Assembly: GCA_903837595.1 (NCBI GenBank)
Contig: CAILVI010000309.1
Span: 1 to 41,896, forward strand
Length of the DNA: 41,896 nt
Origin: an uncultured Thiodictyon sp.
Lineage (GTDB): Bacteria; Pseudomonadota; Gammaproteobacteria; Chromatiales; Chromatiaceae
Reading direction: 5' to 3'
Shown: piece after piece, positions 1 to 8,619 of the stretch
How positions within the stretch are numbered: position 1 is the first letter of the stretch
How the letters are laid out: every line of letters begins with the position of its first letter
Program-made: the position numbers and the translations under genes
Notes under the pieces: model-generated
Seen by the model: only the letters and a program-made list of their open reading frames with translations
The model's database searches: none
Told to the model about the DNA's origin: nothing

Positions 1-142
1 CTTTCACGGTAACGGCCATGGCGCCCGCGCCACCCCGAACGATGAAAGTGGCGGGCGCGTGGGCCGTTCCCCTCCCCGGCCCTCCCCCAATAGGAGAGGG
101 AGAAGTGGAGCGCGCTCCCGGCGCGACTTTCACGGTAACGGC
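1..142. repeat. 16-bp direct repeat pair
   Basis: The 16-base word ctttcacggtaacggc occurs at 1-16 and again, identically, at 127-142. The stretch between has an imperfect GC-rich inverted repeat (about 21-33 against 48-58) and no convincing gene. It looks like part of an intergenic repeat cluster upstream of the channel gene. The left boundary is unknown because the window starts inside it. Confidence 0.6.
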
Positions 143-148
143 ATACGT

Positions 149-216
149 GGGAGCGGCTTTAGCCGCGACGAGGCCACCGCAACTTGCGAGGGCGCGTCGC
201 GGCTAAAGCCGCTCCC
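149..216. repeat. Palindromic repeat with 22-bp perfect arms
   Basis: The arms at 149-170 and 195-216 are exact reverse complements with a 24-nt loop; the core word is agcggctttagccgcga. Such palindromes are dispersed intergenic repeats in many Chromatiaceae and other proteobacteria. It ends 40 bp before the start of the MscS-type gene, so it could fold in that gene's leader. No T-run follows, so it is not a standard terminator. Confidence 0.8.
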
Positions 217-255
217 GCCGGATTCCGGCGCGGATCTAGAGCGTCAAGAGAGGCC

Positions 256-2694
256 ATGAAAACCACACGTCGGCGGCGTTTCAGTTCTGCGTTCTTGGGG
301 CCGGCGGTCTGGCTCCTGCTATTGCCTTGCCTGCTCGCCCCACCGCTCGATGCCCACGCGCAGGCGGCGGGGCCAGCCGGAACCGCGCCCCCGGCACCGA
401 TCCCGCTCGCGCAGATCGCACCCTCCGCCACCGCGGTCGCCCAGCTCTTGCGTGGTTACGCGGCGTACCTGATCCCCAGCGGCGAGATCGAACACATCCG
501 CGCGACCCTGACCGATGTCAGCGCCAAACTGGAGAGCGACCGGGCGCAGACCCTGGCCCTGCTGCGGGAGCAACCCTCGCTGGAGACGCTCCAAGCGCAG
601 GAGCAAAGTTGGTCGGCCCGTCAACTCGCCCTGACGGCCTGGCTGGAGACCCTCACCGCGCGCGCCACCAGGCTCCAAGGCGCGGCGACCCGTCTCGCCG
701 AGCTGCACGGAGCCTGGACCCTGACCCGGCAAACCGCACAGGCCACGGCGAGCCCTGCTGCCTTGCTCCAGCAAGTCGACGACACACTCGCGAGCCTCGC
801 GGCGGCGCAACCACTGTATCGCGCCCAGCGCGACGAGACGCTCGACCTTCAGACCGCGGTGGCCCGCGCGGTCGCCCGGTGCGAAGACATCAGGACGCGC
901 GTGCTGGAAGCCCAGGAGGGCAGCGTGGGGGAGGTCTTCGCCCGCACCGGCCGGCCCCTGTGGAGCCCGGTGCTCTGGAGCCAGGGGCTGGCCGTACTGC
1001 CTGAGCGCGCGCACCAGATCGGCGCGACACTGAGTACACAGTGGGGCCTGTATCTGCACGACCGGACAAAACGCCTGCCGCTGCACTTGGCGACCTTCTT
1101 CGCCATCCTGATCATGCTGCGCGCGGCGCGGGGACGCCTGCGGCAATGGACCGCCGAGGGCGCGGACATCGCACGCATCGCCGTCGTCTTCGACCGCCCC
1201 ATCGCTGCCGCACTGATGGTCGCACTGATGTTTGCGACCAGCGTGGCGTCACCCGCACCGCCCGAGGTCAAGAATCTGCTGGGGGCGCTCGCACTGGTGC
1301 CGATGATCCTGGTCGCCCGCCCCTTACTGGACGCGGCAATCCACCCGGGGCTCTACACCCTGGGGCTGCTGTTCGCGCTGGATCGGGTGCGCCACACCTT
1401 CGGTGGCGTCCCGCCCGTGGTCGATCAGGCCATCCTGTTCGCGGAGTCGCTGGCCGCGGGGGGCGTGGCACTGTGGCTGGTCCAGCACCTGAGGTCGCGT
1501 CGGCGCGAGGCGCCGCCGGCGGACCTGCACTGGGTCTGGCGGTTCCTGGCAGGGGCGGCCCTGGCCGCCTTGACGGTCGGACTCTTGGCCGCTCTGGTGG
1601 GCAGTCTGCAACTCGCCCGGCTTACCACGCCGACGGCCCTGGTCGGGGCCGCGTTAGCACTCTTTTTCTATACGGTCGTCGAGGTGGTGAGCGCGGTCAT
1701 CGCCTTCGCCCTGCGGGTATGGCCGCTGCAACTGCTGAATATGGTCCGCAACCACCGCAAGTGGTTGGAACTGCGCGCCCACCGGTTGCTCATCTGGGTT
1801 GCGGTCCTGAGCTGGTGGTATCGCTATCTGGACTATCTGGGGCTGTGGGACCCGCTCACCGGGGCCATCGGGGACCTGCTCGCGGCCCGCCTCACGCTGG
1901 GCACCTTCAGCACCAGCGCCGGTGACCTACTGGCGTTCGTCCTCACCCTGTGGTTCGGCTATCTCTTCTCGGCGACACTGCGTTTCATACTCGCCGAAGA
2001 GGTCTATCCCCGCAGCCGCATGCCCGCCGGGGCCTCCTACGCCACCTCGAGCCTGCTTCAATACGGCATTGCGATCCTCGCCCTCTTCATCGCCGTTGGA
2101 TTCCTGGGTATCACACTCACCCAGGTGACGGTGTTCGCCGGGGCACTGGGGGTCGGCATCGGACTGGGCCTCCAAAACGTCGTACAGAACTTCGTCTCCG
2201 GGCTCATCCTGCTGTTCGAGCAACCGATCCATGTAGGCGATGCGGTTCAGATGGGCGAGTTGCAGGGGCGGGTGCGCCGCATCGGCATCCGGGCCAGCGT
2301 CGTGCGCACCGTGCAGGGGGCCGAGGTGATCATTCCCAATTCACAACTGACCGCCACTCAGGTCACCAACTGGACCCTGAGCGATCAGCAACGGCGACTC
2401 GATCTGCCGGTCGGCGTCAGCTATGGCAGTGAGCCCGGCCGGGTGATCGAGCTATTGGAAGAGGTCGCGCGTACCAGCCCTGGCGTCTTGTGCGATCCGC
2501 CGCCCCGCTGCTATTTCATGGGTTACGGCGATAGCGCGATCAATTTTGAGCTGCGGGTCTGGACCGAATACGATCAGACACTCGATGTACGCAGCACGCT
2601 CGCCACGGAGGTCTATCAGGCTATCTACGGGGCTGGGCTCTGCTTCCCCTTCCCGCAGCGTGAGATTCGATTGCTGTCCGATGAATCAAAATAG
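256..2694 (+). CDS. MscS-family mechanosensitive ion channel, large multi-domain type
   Basis: Predicted inner-membrane channel that opens under membrane tension to release solutes during hypo-osmotic shock. From the ATG at 256 the product is 812 residues. It starts with a signal peptide (basic MKTTRRRRF, hydrophobic core, DAHAQA cleavage region). A periplasmic alpha-helical region rich in Leu, Gln and Arg fills roughly residues 50-250. About ten hydrophobic segments follow, ending in the pore helix with FAGALGVGIGLGLQNVVQNF (near residue 635) and the beta-domain with QPIHVGDAVQMG and IIPNSQL. This architecture resembles MscK/MscM-type channels rather than small MscS. The frame is open upstream to 184, but the signal peptide favours 256. 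It stands alone; the next gene remnant begins 43 bp later. Confidence 0.9.
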   Translation: MKTTRRRRFSSAFLGPAVWLLLLPCLLAPPLDAHAQAAGPAGTAPPAPIPLAQIAPSATAVAQLLRGYAAYLIPSGEIEHIRATLTDVSAKLESDRAQTLALLREQPSLETLQAQEQSWSARQLALTAWLETLTARATRLQGAATRLAELHGAWTLTRQTAQATASPAALLQQVDDTLASLAAAQPLYRAQRDETLDLQTAVARAVARCEDIRTRVLEAQEGSVGEVFARTGRPLWSPVLWSQGLAVLPERAHQIGATLSTQWGLYLHDRTKRLPLHLATFFAILIMLRAARGRLRQWTAEGADIARIAVVFDRPIAAALMVALMFATSVASPAPPEVKNLLGALALVPMILVARPLLDAAIHPGLYTLGLLFALDRVRHTFGGVPPVVDQAILFAESLAAGGVALWLVQHLRSRRREAPPADLHWVWRFLAGAALAALTVGLLAALVGSLQLARLTTPTALVGAALALFFYTVVEVVSAVIAFALRVWPLQLLNMVRNHRKWLELRAHRLLIWVAVLSWWYRYLDYLGLWDPLTGAIGDLLAARLTLGTFSTSAGDLLAFVLTLWFGYLFSATLRFILAEEVYPRSRMPAGASYATSSLLQYGIAILALFIAVGFLGITLTQVTVFAGALGVGIGLGLQNVVQNFVSGLILLFEQPIHVGDAVQMGELQGRVRRIGIRASVVRTVQGAEVIIPNSQLTATQVTNWTLSDQQRRLDLPVGVSYGSEPGRVIELLEEVARTSPGVLCDPPPRCYFMGYGDSAINFELRVWTEYDQTLDVRSTLATEVYQAIYGAGLCFPFPQREIRLLSDESK

Positions 2695-2737
2695 CTGGAG
2701 CATAGGATAGCGCTCATTCTGCACTGGGACGCGTGTC

Positions 2738-3060
2738 ATACTGCCCCTGACGCTCGCCCTACTGCTGGCTGCGCGCGTTGATGCCGCCGTCCAGACCGAG
2801 GCCGTCCAATATCATGACGGCGATCAGGTGCTGACCGGCTATCTGACCGATGACGACGCGCAGACGGGTAAACGCCCCGGGGTGCTGGTGGCCCATGAAT
2901 GGTGGGGCCTCAACGACTGCGCCAAACAGCGGGCGCGGATGCTCGCCGAACTCGGCTATGTCGCCTTCGCGGCGGACCTGTATGGCGACCTCAAGGTCAC
3001 CACCCATGCCGCGGACGCCCAAGGCTGGATGACCCAGATCACCGCCAACCAGGCGGCCTG
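2738..3060 (+). pseudogene. Truncated copy of the dienelactone hydrolase gene at 11851
   Basis: Read from 2738, the frame gives a product nearly identical to residues 30-138 of the intact hydrolase at 11851-12708: end of the signal peptide, then VLTGYLTDDD, VLVAHEWWGLND, ELGYVAFAADLYGD and GWMTQITANQAAW. No start codon remains in frame; a TAG at 2708-2710 closes it upstream. Similarity stops at about 3060, where a short ggcctggc tandem repeat begins. The part encoding the nucleophile Cys, Asp and His is missing, so no active enzyme can be made. It is a relic of a duplication, directly downstream of the MscS-type gene. Confidence 0.85.
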
Positions 3061-3078
3061 GCGGCCTGGCGGCCTGGC

Positions 3079-3138
3079 GGCAAAGTCATCGATGTTACCT
3101 GTGACCAGAATCAGACCATTGACGACGGCGATGGCTGC
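3079..3138 (-). pseudogene. PIN-domain (VapC-like) toxin remnant
   Basis: Read on the minus strand, these 60 bases give AAIAVVNGLILVTGNIDDFA. This matches the conserved C-terminal core of VapC-type PIN ribonucleases (AAIA..NGL.LVT.N..DF), including the Thr, Asn and Asp region. Nothing else of a vapC gene or an antitoxin is seen. It is wedged between the broken end of the hydrolase copy and the dispersed element at 3137-3280. A match this short could be chance, but several consensus positions agree. Confidence 0.55.
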
Positions 3139-3280
3139 GGGCGCCCCTGGAGACTCCGCCTCCTCCGCCCGGGACTCGCCCCGTGGGAACCCACTGGCGC
3201 CGCGCCGGGTTGGCCCCCCACCCGGCGGGCGTCTTGCAGTATCCTAATGGTCGCGGCGACGCGCTGGCCGGCGCTTTCCG
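3137..3280. repeat. Dispersed intergenic element, copy A
   Basis: This stretch is clearly similar to 19475-19666. Shared blocks include gcgggcgcccctg at the left, a gggactcgcccc/gggacttcgcccc block, a gggaaccc block, and a right end containing cggcgt(c/t)(t/c)tgcagta and ctggccggcgctttcc. Copy B carries about 48 extra bases. No transposase or terminal inverted repeat was recognised. Minus-strand reading gives GYCKTPAG here and GYCRTPAG in copy B, so the ancestral element may have been coding on that strand. Confidence 0.7.
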
Positions 3281-3402
3281 TTTTTTTGCCGGGTTCATAG
3301 CCATGACAGACTCCTTGCGCCTGTAAACCCGGAATCAGTATGCGCCTGTCGGTCGCTGAGTGTGTGTTCTTGGCTGAAGAGTCTTGCTAATCAGGAGAAA
3401 TC

Positions 3403-4878
3403 ATGTCTGGCTCAAGAGTGCCATCATTGTCGATACTGGTCTCGTTGGTGCTGCTCGCCGGTTGCGCTACCCGCCCGATCAATCCGCCGATCACCCAGAC
3501 CGACCCGAGCACCGGCTACCGTTGGGAGACGCGCCAGGCGCGGGACAGGAACAAGGAGAATCTGGTCATCCTCGCCTTCTCGGGCGGAGGCACCCGCGCC
3601 GCCGCCTTCTCTTACGGCGTCCTGGAGTTCCTGCGGCGTACCGAGGTGGTCGGACCGCAGGGCAACAAGGTCCGCCTGCTCGATGCGGTGGACGTCATTA
3701 CCGGCGTGTCGGGCGGGAGCTTCACGGCGCTCGCCTATGGCCTCTATGGCGACAAGCTGTTCGACGACTACGAGCAACGCTTCCTCAAGCGTGATGTACA
3801 GGGTGAGATCATCGCGCGCGCATTCAGTCCGTCCAATTGGGGCAAGCTGGGGTCGACCGCTTGGGGTCGTTCCGAATTGGCGGCCGAGCTCTACGACGAA
3901 ATCCTGTTCCACGGTGCCACCTTCGGCGATCTCGACCGTGGCAAGGGCCCGCTGATCCTCGCGTCTGCAACCGACATCTCGACCGGCGCCCGTTTTGTCT
4001 TCAACCAGCGCGTCTTCGACACCGTCTGCTCGGACCTCAATGCAGTCCGGCTCTCCCGGGCCGCGGCCGCCTCGTCGGCGGTGCCCGTCGTGCTCTCGCC
4101 GGTCACGCTCAACAACTATGGCGGCACCTGCAAGACGATCTTGCCCGGTTGGGTGAAGCCCTTCCTCGACGCGGACAACCCGCCGCGGCCCGCCGCGCGG
4201 GCGATCCGCTCGCTCAAGGCCGAGCAAAGCCTGCGCGACAGCGTCAATCGGCCCTACCTCCATCTGGTTGACGGCGGCGTATCGGACAATGTCGGCATGC
4301 GCGCCGTGCTCGATGGGCTGGAAGTCCTCGAGGCGTTGCACGATGCCGGTCAACCATCGCCGTTCGACCGTGCGCGCCGGATTATCGTGATCAGTGTCAA
4401 TTCACTCTCCTCGCCCCCGACCGACTGGGACAAGTCCGAGAGCCCGCCCGGCACCGCGGACGTGCTGCTCAAGGCCGCCGGCGCGCCGATCGACGCCTTC
4501 TCCTATGAGGCCGTCGAGTTGCTCAGAGACACGGCGGCGAGGTGGCAGACGTTACGTCGGATCCGCAACTCGGCCGCCTTCGCGGCCAACAAGGACCCGG
4601 CGGTCGCCGCCGCGTTGCGTGTTCCCGAGGCCGAGATCTACGCCATCGACGTGTCGTTCCCGATGCTGAAGGACAAGGCGGAATTCGCCTATCTGAACCA
4701 GCAGCCGACGTCGTTCGTGCTGCCCGCGGAGGCCGTCGATCGCCTGCGCGCGGCGGCGGGAACCATCCTCATGGACTCGCCCGAATTCAAGCGATTGCTC
4801 AAGGACGTCGGCGCCAGAGTCGTGCCGGCGCCATCGGCAAAGGGAGGTCCGACCACCGCGCACTCGAGCGGGCGGTGA
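3403..4878 (+). CDS. Patatin-like phospholipase, lipoprotein
   Basis: Predicted Ser-Asp dyad acyl hydrolase acting on phospholipids or other acyl esters. The 491-residue product has an N-terminal lipoprotein signal with lipobox LLAGC (Cys21), so it should be lipid-anchored in the envelope. The patatin oxyanion motif GGGTR is at residues 61-65, the nucleophile elbow GVSGG (Ser103) follows, and the Asp motif VDGGVSDN (Asp290) completes the dyad. ATG at 3403 is preceded by AGGAG at 3393-3397. The next gene in the same direction is an AraC-type regulator about 220 bp away, and nothing shows they are linked. The substrate cannot be told from sequence. Confidence 0.92.
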   Translation: MSGSRVPSLSILVSLVLLAGCATRPINPPITQTDPSTGYRWETRQARDRNKENLVILAFSGGGTRAAAFSYGVLEFLRRTEVVGPQGNKVRLLDAVDVITGVSGGSFTALAYGLYGDKLFDDYEQRFLKRDVQGEIIARAFSPSNWGKLGSTAWGRSELAAELYDEILFHGATFGDLDRGKGPLILASATDISTGARFVFNQRVFDTVCSDLNAVRLSRAAAASSAVPVVLSPVTLNNYGGTCKTILPGWVKPFLDADNPPRPAARAIRSLKAEQSLRDSVNRPYLHLVDGGVSDNVGMRAVLDGLEVLEALHDAGQPSPFDRARRIIVISVNSLSSPPTDWDKSESPPGTADVLLKAAGAPIDAFSYEAVELLRDTAARWQTLRRIRNSAAFAANKDPAVAAALRVPEAEIYAIDVSFPMLKDKAEFAYLNQQPTSFVLPAEAVDRLRAAAGTILMDSPEFKRLLKDVGARVVPAPSAKGGPTTAHSSGR

Positions 4879-5098
4879 TCATGGCTGACGATTGATACCG
4901 GTGCACCGCGCTGCCGCTGAGCCGCGGCGTTGAGCGCCCGCCTTTGCGATGGCCAATGGCATGACGATCGGCGGGGCCCTTGCCATTTCGCGACAGACAG
5001 GGTAAACGGCAGGGACTGACCACTTGCCATCCGGAGCGATCCCACGGTGCGCCTAACCCCTGTCCGTGGCCGCCCATTGGCCGGTCTCGCCCTCTTGG

Positions 5099-6112
5099 AT
5101 GAGGGTTGTGCGTATGGCGCCATTGCTCGTCGTCCCGGCGTTGCTGACGGAGATGGGCCTCGATCCAGGTCAGTTGATCGCGGAGGCCCGGCTCGACCCA
5201 GTCCTCTTTGCTGACCCGGAAAGCACTGTCGCCTTTGCCGACGGGGGGCGGTTCCTTGCACTGTGCGCGAGCCGGACCGGTTGCCCCCATCTGGGCCTCC
5301 TGATCGGGGAGCGGCAAGACCTGGCGGTGCTGGGTGCCCTGGGGCGCTTGGCGCGCCATGCCCCCGATCTCGGCACCGCCCTGCGCAACATCATTCTGTT
5401 TCTGCATATCCATGACCGCGGAGCCGTACCCGCACTGTGGGTCAGCGGTGACCGGGCGCTGTTGGGCTATACGATCTACCAGGCGGAGGTGCCCGGCACT
5501 GAGCAAATCTACGACGCCGCCTTGGCGATCATCTACAGGATTTTGCAGGGCCTGACCGATCCAGGGTGGCAGCCAAGCGAGGTGTGCCTGTGCCGCCCTC
5601 GGCCCGTCGAGTGCGAGCCCTACCGACGCCTCTACCGCACGGGATTGAGGTTCGGCGCCGAGCATAACGCGGTGGCCTTCGCCGCGGCCTGGCTCGACCG
5701 CCCACTGCGCGACGCCGACGCCGCGCGTTACCAGCAGACCATGCAGGAGATTCTCGCCCTTTCGGAACAGGGCGGTGGCGATCTTGTCGCCCCATTGCGG
5801 CGCGTGCTGCGTCGACAGCTGGTCGGCGGCGCTGGTCAAACGGAGACATCCCTGGCGGAGGTGTCGAAGCTGTTTTCGATCCATCCACGCACCCTGAACC
5901 GCCGCCTGCGGGACCAAGGCACCAGTTTCAAGGCGTTGATCGATGCAATGCGCTACGACATGGCTCGCCAGCTCCTGCGCGATACCCGCCTGCCGGTAGC
6001 GGAGATCGTGACGGCCCTCGACTACTCGGAACCCAGCGCCTTCAACCGCGCCTTCCGGCGCTGGTCCGGGACCACGCCGCTGGCTTGGCGCGCCGCCAAT
6101 GCCCCCGTCTGA
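5099..6112 (+). CDS. AraC-family transcriptional regulator
   Basis: DNA-binding regulator with an N-terminal ligand-sensing region of the AraC_N (Arabinose_bd-like) type, residues about 15-190, as in OruR-like proteins. The C-terminal double helix-turn-helix occupies about residues 240-335. The HTH region shows LAEVSKLFSIHPRTLNRRL followed by AEIVTALDYSEPSAFNRAF, typical of AraC second helices. Length from ATG 5099 is 337 residues, normal for this subfamily. A GTG at 5066 and an ATG at 5114 are alternatives in the same frame; no strong ribosome site decides. Neighbours are the patatin gene upstream and gene remnants downstream, so its target is unknown. Confidence 0.88.
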   Translation: MRVVRMAPLLVVPALLTEMGLDPGQLIAEARLDPVLFADPESTVAFADGGRFLALCASRTGCPHLGLLIGERQDLAVLGALGRLARHAPDLGTALRNIILFLHIHDRGAVPALWVSGDRALLGYTIYQAEVPGTEQIYDAALAIIYRILQGLTDPGWQPSEVCLCRPRPVECEPYRRLYRTGLRFGAEHNAVAFAAAWLDRPLRDADAARYQQTMQEILALSEQGGGDLVAPLRRVLRRQLVGGAGQTETSLAEVSKLFSIHPRTLNRRLRDQGTSFKALIDAMRYDMARQLLRDTRLPVAEIVTALDYSEPSAFNRAFRRWSGTTPLAWRAANAPV

Positions 6113-6126
6113 TCGCCTTCAGGACC

Positions 6127-6213
6127 TGGACGCTCAGCGATCGGCAGCGGCGCCTGGAACTCCCGGCGGGCCTGAACGACGGCGCGGCACCGGCCGAGAT
6201 AATCGCGCTTGAG
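6127..6213 (+). pseudogene. Remnant of an MscS-type channel gene
   Basis: Starting 15 bases after the regulator's stop codon, this stretch reads WTLSDRQRRLELPAGL and then PAEIIALE. It lines up with WTLSDQQRRLDLPVGV and PGRVIELLE in the MscS-type gene at 256-2694 (around base 2370). The similarity covers about 30 residues of the C-terminal beta-domain and then fades. It has no start and no channel domain. It is probably what remains of a second mscS-like gene, or of a duplicated segment. Confidence 0.6.
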
Positions 6214-6390
6214 CTTCCCCTTCCCCAGGCGCGAGATGCGCCTGCTGGGTGCTGGCCCCGGCGTCGAGCCCTAGGATAATCGAGGCGATTCTGTCGTGAA
6301 GTGTCCACCAAGATCTTGGAGCGAAAGGTACTATCGGCGCGATGCCAAGGGCACCTCGACCGCCATCCATCACCAGTCGGAGACCAACCC

Positions 6391-6660
6391 ATGACGACCA
6401 GACGCAACCTCCTCGCCACCGCGGCACTAATGGCTGCCGCTGCCCCTCTGACCTCCGGCCTCGCCCTGGCGGTGGTCGAGATCAGTCATCCGGTCGTCGA
6501 GGGCCGAGACTTGGTTTACAACTACAAGTTGATCGAGTGCCCCATGCCCAAGTCCGGCGGGGCGACCGCGCTCTTCATCGACTGGGTCGGCGTGGGGGGC
6601 GGGGTCGGTCCAGGCTTCCATGGCGTCGGAGCCGGGGCGCGCGGGGTCGGCAGGCGTTAA
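6391..6660 (+). CDS. Short exported hypothetical protein
   Basis: The 89-residue product starts with a twin-Arg-like segment (MTTRRNLLATAAL), an Ala-rich hydrophobic core and a likely cleavage near LALA. The mature part has VVEGRDLVYNYKLIE and a Gly-rich tail with WVGVGGGVGPGFHGVGAG. No domain was recognised. ATG 6391 is preferred over in-frame upstream codons because the signal sequence begins there. An open frame upstream ends in a TGA overlapping this ATG (ATGA), which may mean it once followed another gene. The mature part could be a truncated protein. Confidence 0.5.
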   Translation: MTTRRNLLATAALMAAAAPLTSGLALAVVEISHPVVEGRDLVYNYKLIECPMPKSGGATALFIDWVGVGGGVGPGFHGVGAGARGVGRR

Positions 6661-6748
6661 CCCAGCGGCGCCGGCACCCACAGCAGCCGTCCGCCATGCG
6701 GTGCCCAACTGAGGCGAACGTCCATCAATCCCGCATGGGGGCAGACCG

Positions 6749-7845
6749 ATGAAATCAGTCAAACGCGTCGTCGCGGCACTGTGCTGCGGGGCCTTGGCGG
6801 CATTATCGCTCGCCGCGGGCGCGGCCCAGACCGAGCGGCTGGGCGCCGTCGAGGCGATCAAGATCGCCACTGACGCCTATATCTACGGCTATCCCCTGGT
6901 GACCTTCGACATGGCCCGTCGGCAGCAGACCAATGTGGCCGAACCGGATGCCGAGCACGCCCCCATGGGGCAGATGATCCGGATGCGCAGCTACCCGGCG
7001 GTGGACAACCACTGCTGCGCCGCACCCAACACCGATTGAGCGCCTACGGCAAGCCTTACACGCCGCCGCCGGGCAACCTGGACCCAGGGTTCGACATGAA
7101 GACCGCGGTGCGCAAACAGGTCAATGCGCTGGACATTGACGACTACTTCAAACGCCTTGCCGAACTGATGAAGACCAATCCACCGACGGCACAGGACGCG
7201 CCCATGGTGGAGCGCATGGCCAGGATTGGCCTCATTCCGGGCCAGGCATTCGACCCGGAAAAGCTCGGGTTCCTGGACCGGGAGGCGATCCGGATGGTCC
7301 CCAAGCTCGCCCTGCTGGAGATGGGACTCCACCTGAAGGAGCAGAAGACGACCAACGGCTGGCTCTACTTCACCGAGGGTGTCTGCAACTTCGGCACCGA
7401 CTATCTGACCCGGGGCATGGCCAACCTGCTCGGCCCCGGATGGAACCGCCCGCGGGACGCCGTCTATCCGCTGTCGCAGAAGGACGCGAGCGGCGACGAA
7501 TACGACGGCGAGAAGCACAAATACGTGGTCCGGTTCGAGAAGGGCAGGCTGCCGCCGGCCGACGCGTTCTGGTCGCTCACGATGTACGACGGCGACTTCT
7601 TCTTCGTGCCGAACGCGATCAACCGCTACGACCTGGCGCAGCGCGACACGCTCGTCGTCAATGCGGACGGATCGGTCGAGCTGTACCTGCAGGCCCAGTC
7701 GCCTGGCAAGGACATGGAGGCCAATTGGCTGCCGGCGCCCAAGGGCAAGTTCCAACTCGTGATGCGCATCTATGCGCCGAAGCAGTCGGTACCGTCGATT
7801 CTCGACGGCACCTGGACGCCGCCGCCGGTCAAGAGGGTACCGTAG
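6749..7845 (+). pseudogene. DUF1254/DUF1214 protein, broken by internal deletion and frameshift
   Basis: The 5' part (6749-7039) encodes a signal peptide and the start of a DUF1254 domain: AIKIATDAYIYGYPLVTFDM, ending APNTD and then a stop. The 3' part starts at about 7036 in another frame with LSAYGKPYTPPPG and runs through the DUF1214 domain (GWLYFTEG, FGTDYLTRGM, FWSLTMYDGDFFFVPN, NRYDLAQRD, EANWLPAPKG). In intact relatives NTDTLYS and the LSAYGKPY region are roughly 100 or more residues apart, so the middle of DUF1254 is missing and the join is out of frame. The family is exported and of uncertain function. Its stop codon abuts the next gene's ATG. Confidence 0.85.
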
Positions 7846-8539
7846 ATGTTTCGTTCCTTGAACACACGCGCGCCGCGCCTGCGACCCTGGGCACTGGCAC
7901 TTGCCGGCGCCGCGCTGCTTGCCGCTGGCCCGGGCTGTGGACTGGTGAAGGAGGGCAAGGCCTGGCTCTACGGCGTGCAGGCCTATGTCTTTGGCTTCCC
8001 GCTGGTCGTGATGGACCTCACCAAAGAGGCCGCCACCGGGGTGCCCCGCGCGGGCGAACTCACCGCACCGGTGAACCAGTTCTCGGTCATATTATGGCAC
8101 CGACTATGAGACGCGGGCCGGCATCGCGCTGATCGGCCTGGACGGCGTCCAGCCGGTGGACATCTCGTACCCGACCGCGTTCGACGACGGCGACGGCAAG
8201 CTGCTGGACGCCGCCAACCGCTACCTGCTGCACTTTGAGCAGGGGCAGAGGCCGCCGACGCACGTCGGCTGGTCGGTGTCCATGTATGACCCGCAGGGCT
8301 ACTACGTGCCCAACGCGATCGACCGTTACAACCTCGCGTCCTGGATGCCGCTGAAGCTCAACGCCGACGGGTCGCTCGACATCTACATCCAGTCCGCCTC
8401 GCCGGGCGCCGACCAGGAAGCCAACTGGCTGCCGGCGCCGGCGAGCGGGGCGTTCAACCTGACCGTGCGCGACTTCTGGCCGCAAGAAGCGATGCTCGAC
8501 GGCAGCTACAAGTTGCCGCCGGTGAAGAAGGTTCACTGA
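7846..8539 (+). pseudogene. Second DUF1254/DUF1214 gene, also internally deleted
   Basis: The 5' part (7846-8109) encodes a signal or lipoprotein-like N-terminus (AAGPGCGL) and the DUF1254 opening VQAYVFGFPLVVMDL, then drifts out of frame at about 8088. The 3' part, in the third frame from about 8090, reads YYGTDYETRAGIALIGL, then ANRYLLHFEQGQRPP, WSVSMYDPQGYYVPN and EANWLPAPASGAF to the stop at 8539: a complete DUF1214 end. Some 200 or more residues between the halves are absent compared with the family. It starts on the base after the upstream paralogue's stop, so the two were once a tight tandem operon. Confidence 0.85.
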
Positions 8540-8619
8540 AGCCAGCGCGTCCTGGGCGCCCAGGTTCAAACCGATGCACCAAGGTGCTGACGCAACCGTC
8601 AACAGTAGAGGAGATGCCA

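Noticed and set aside
6292-6393. Open frame ending in a TGA that overlaps the ATG at 6391
   Set aside because: About 30 codons with no known similarity; the ATGA overlap alone does not prove a gene.
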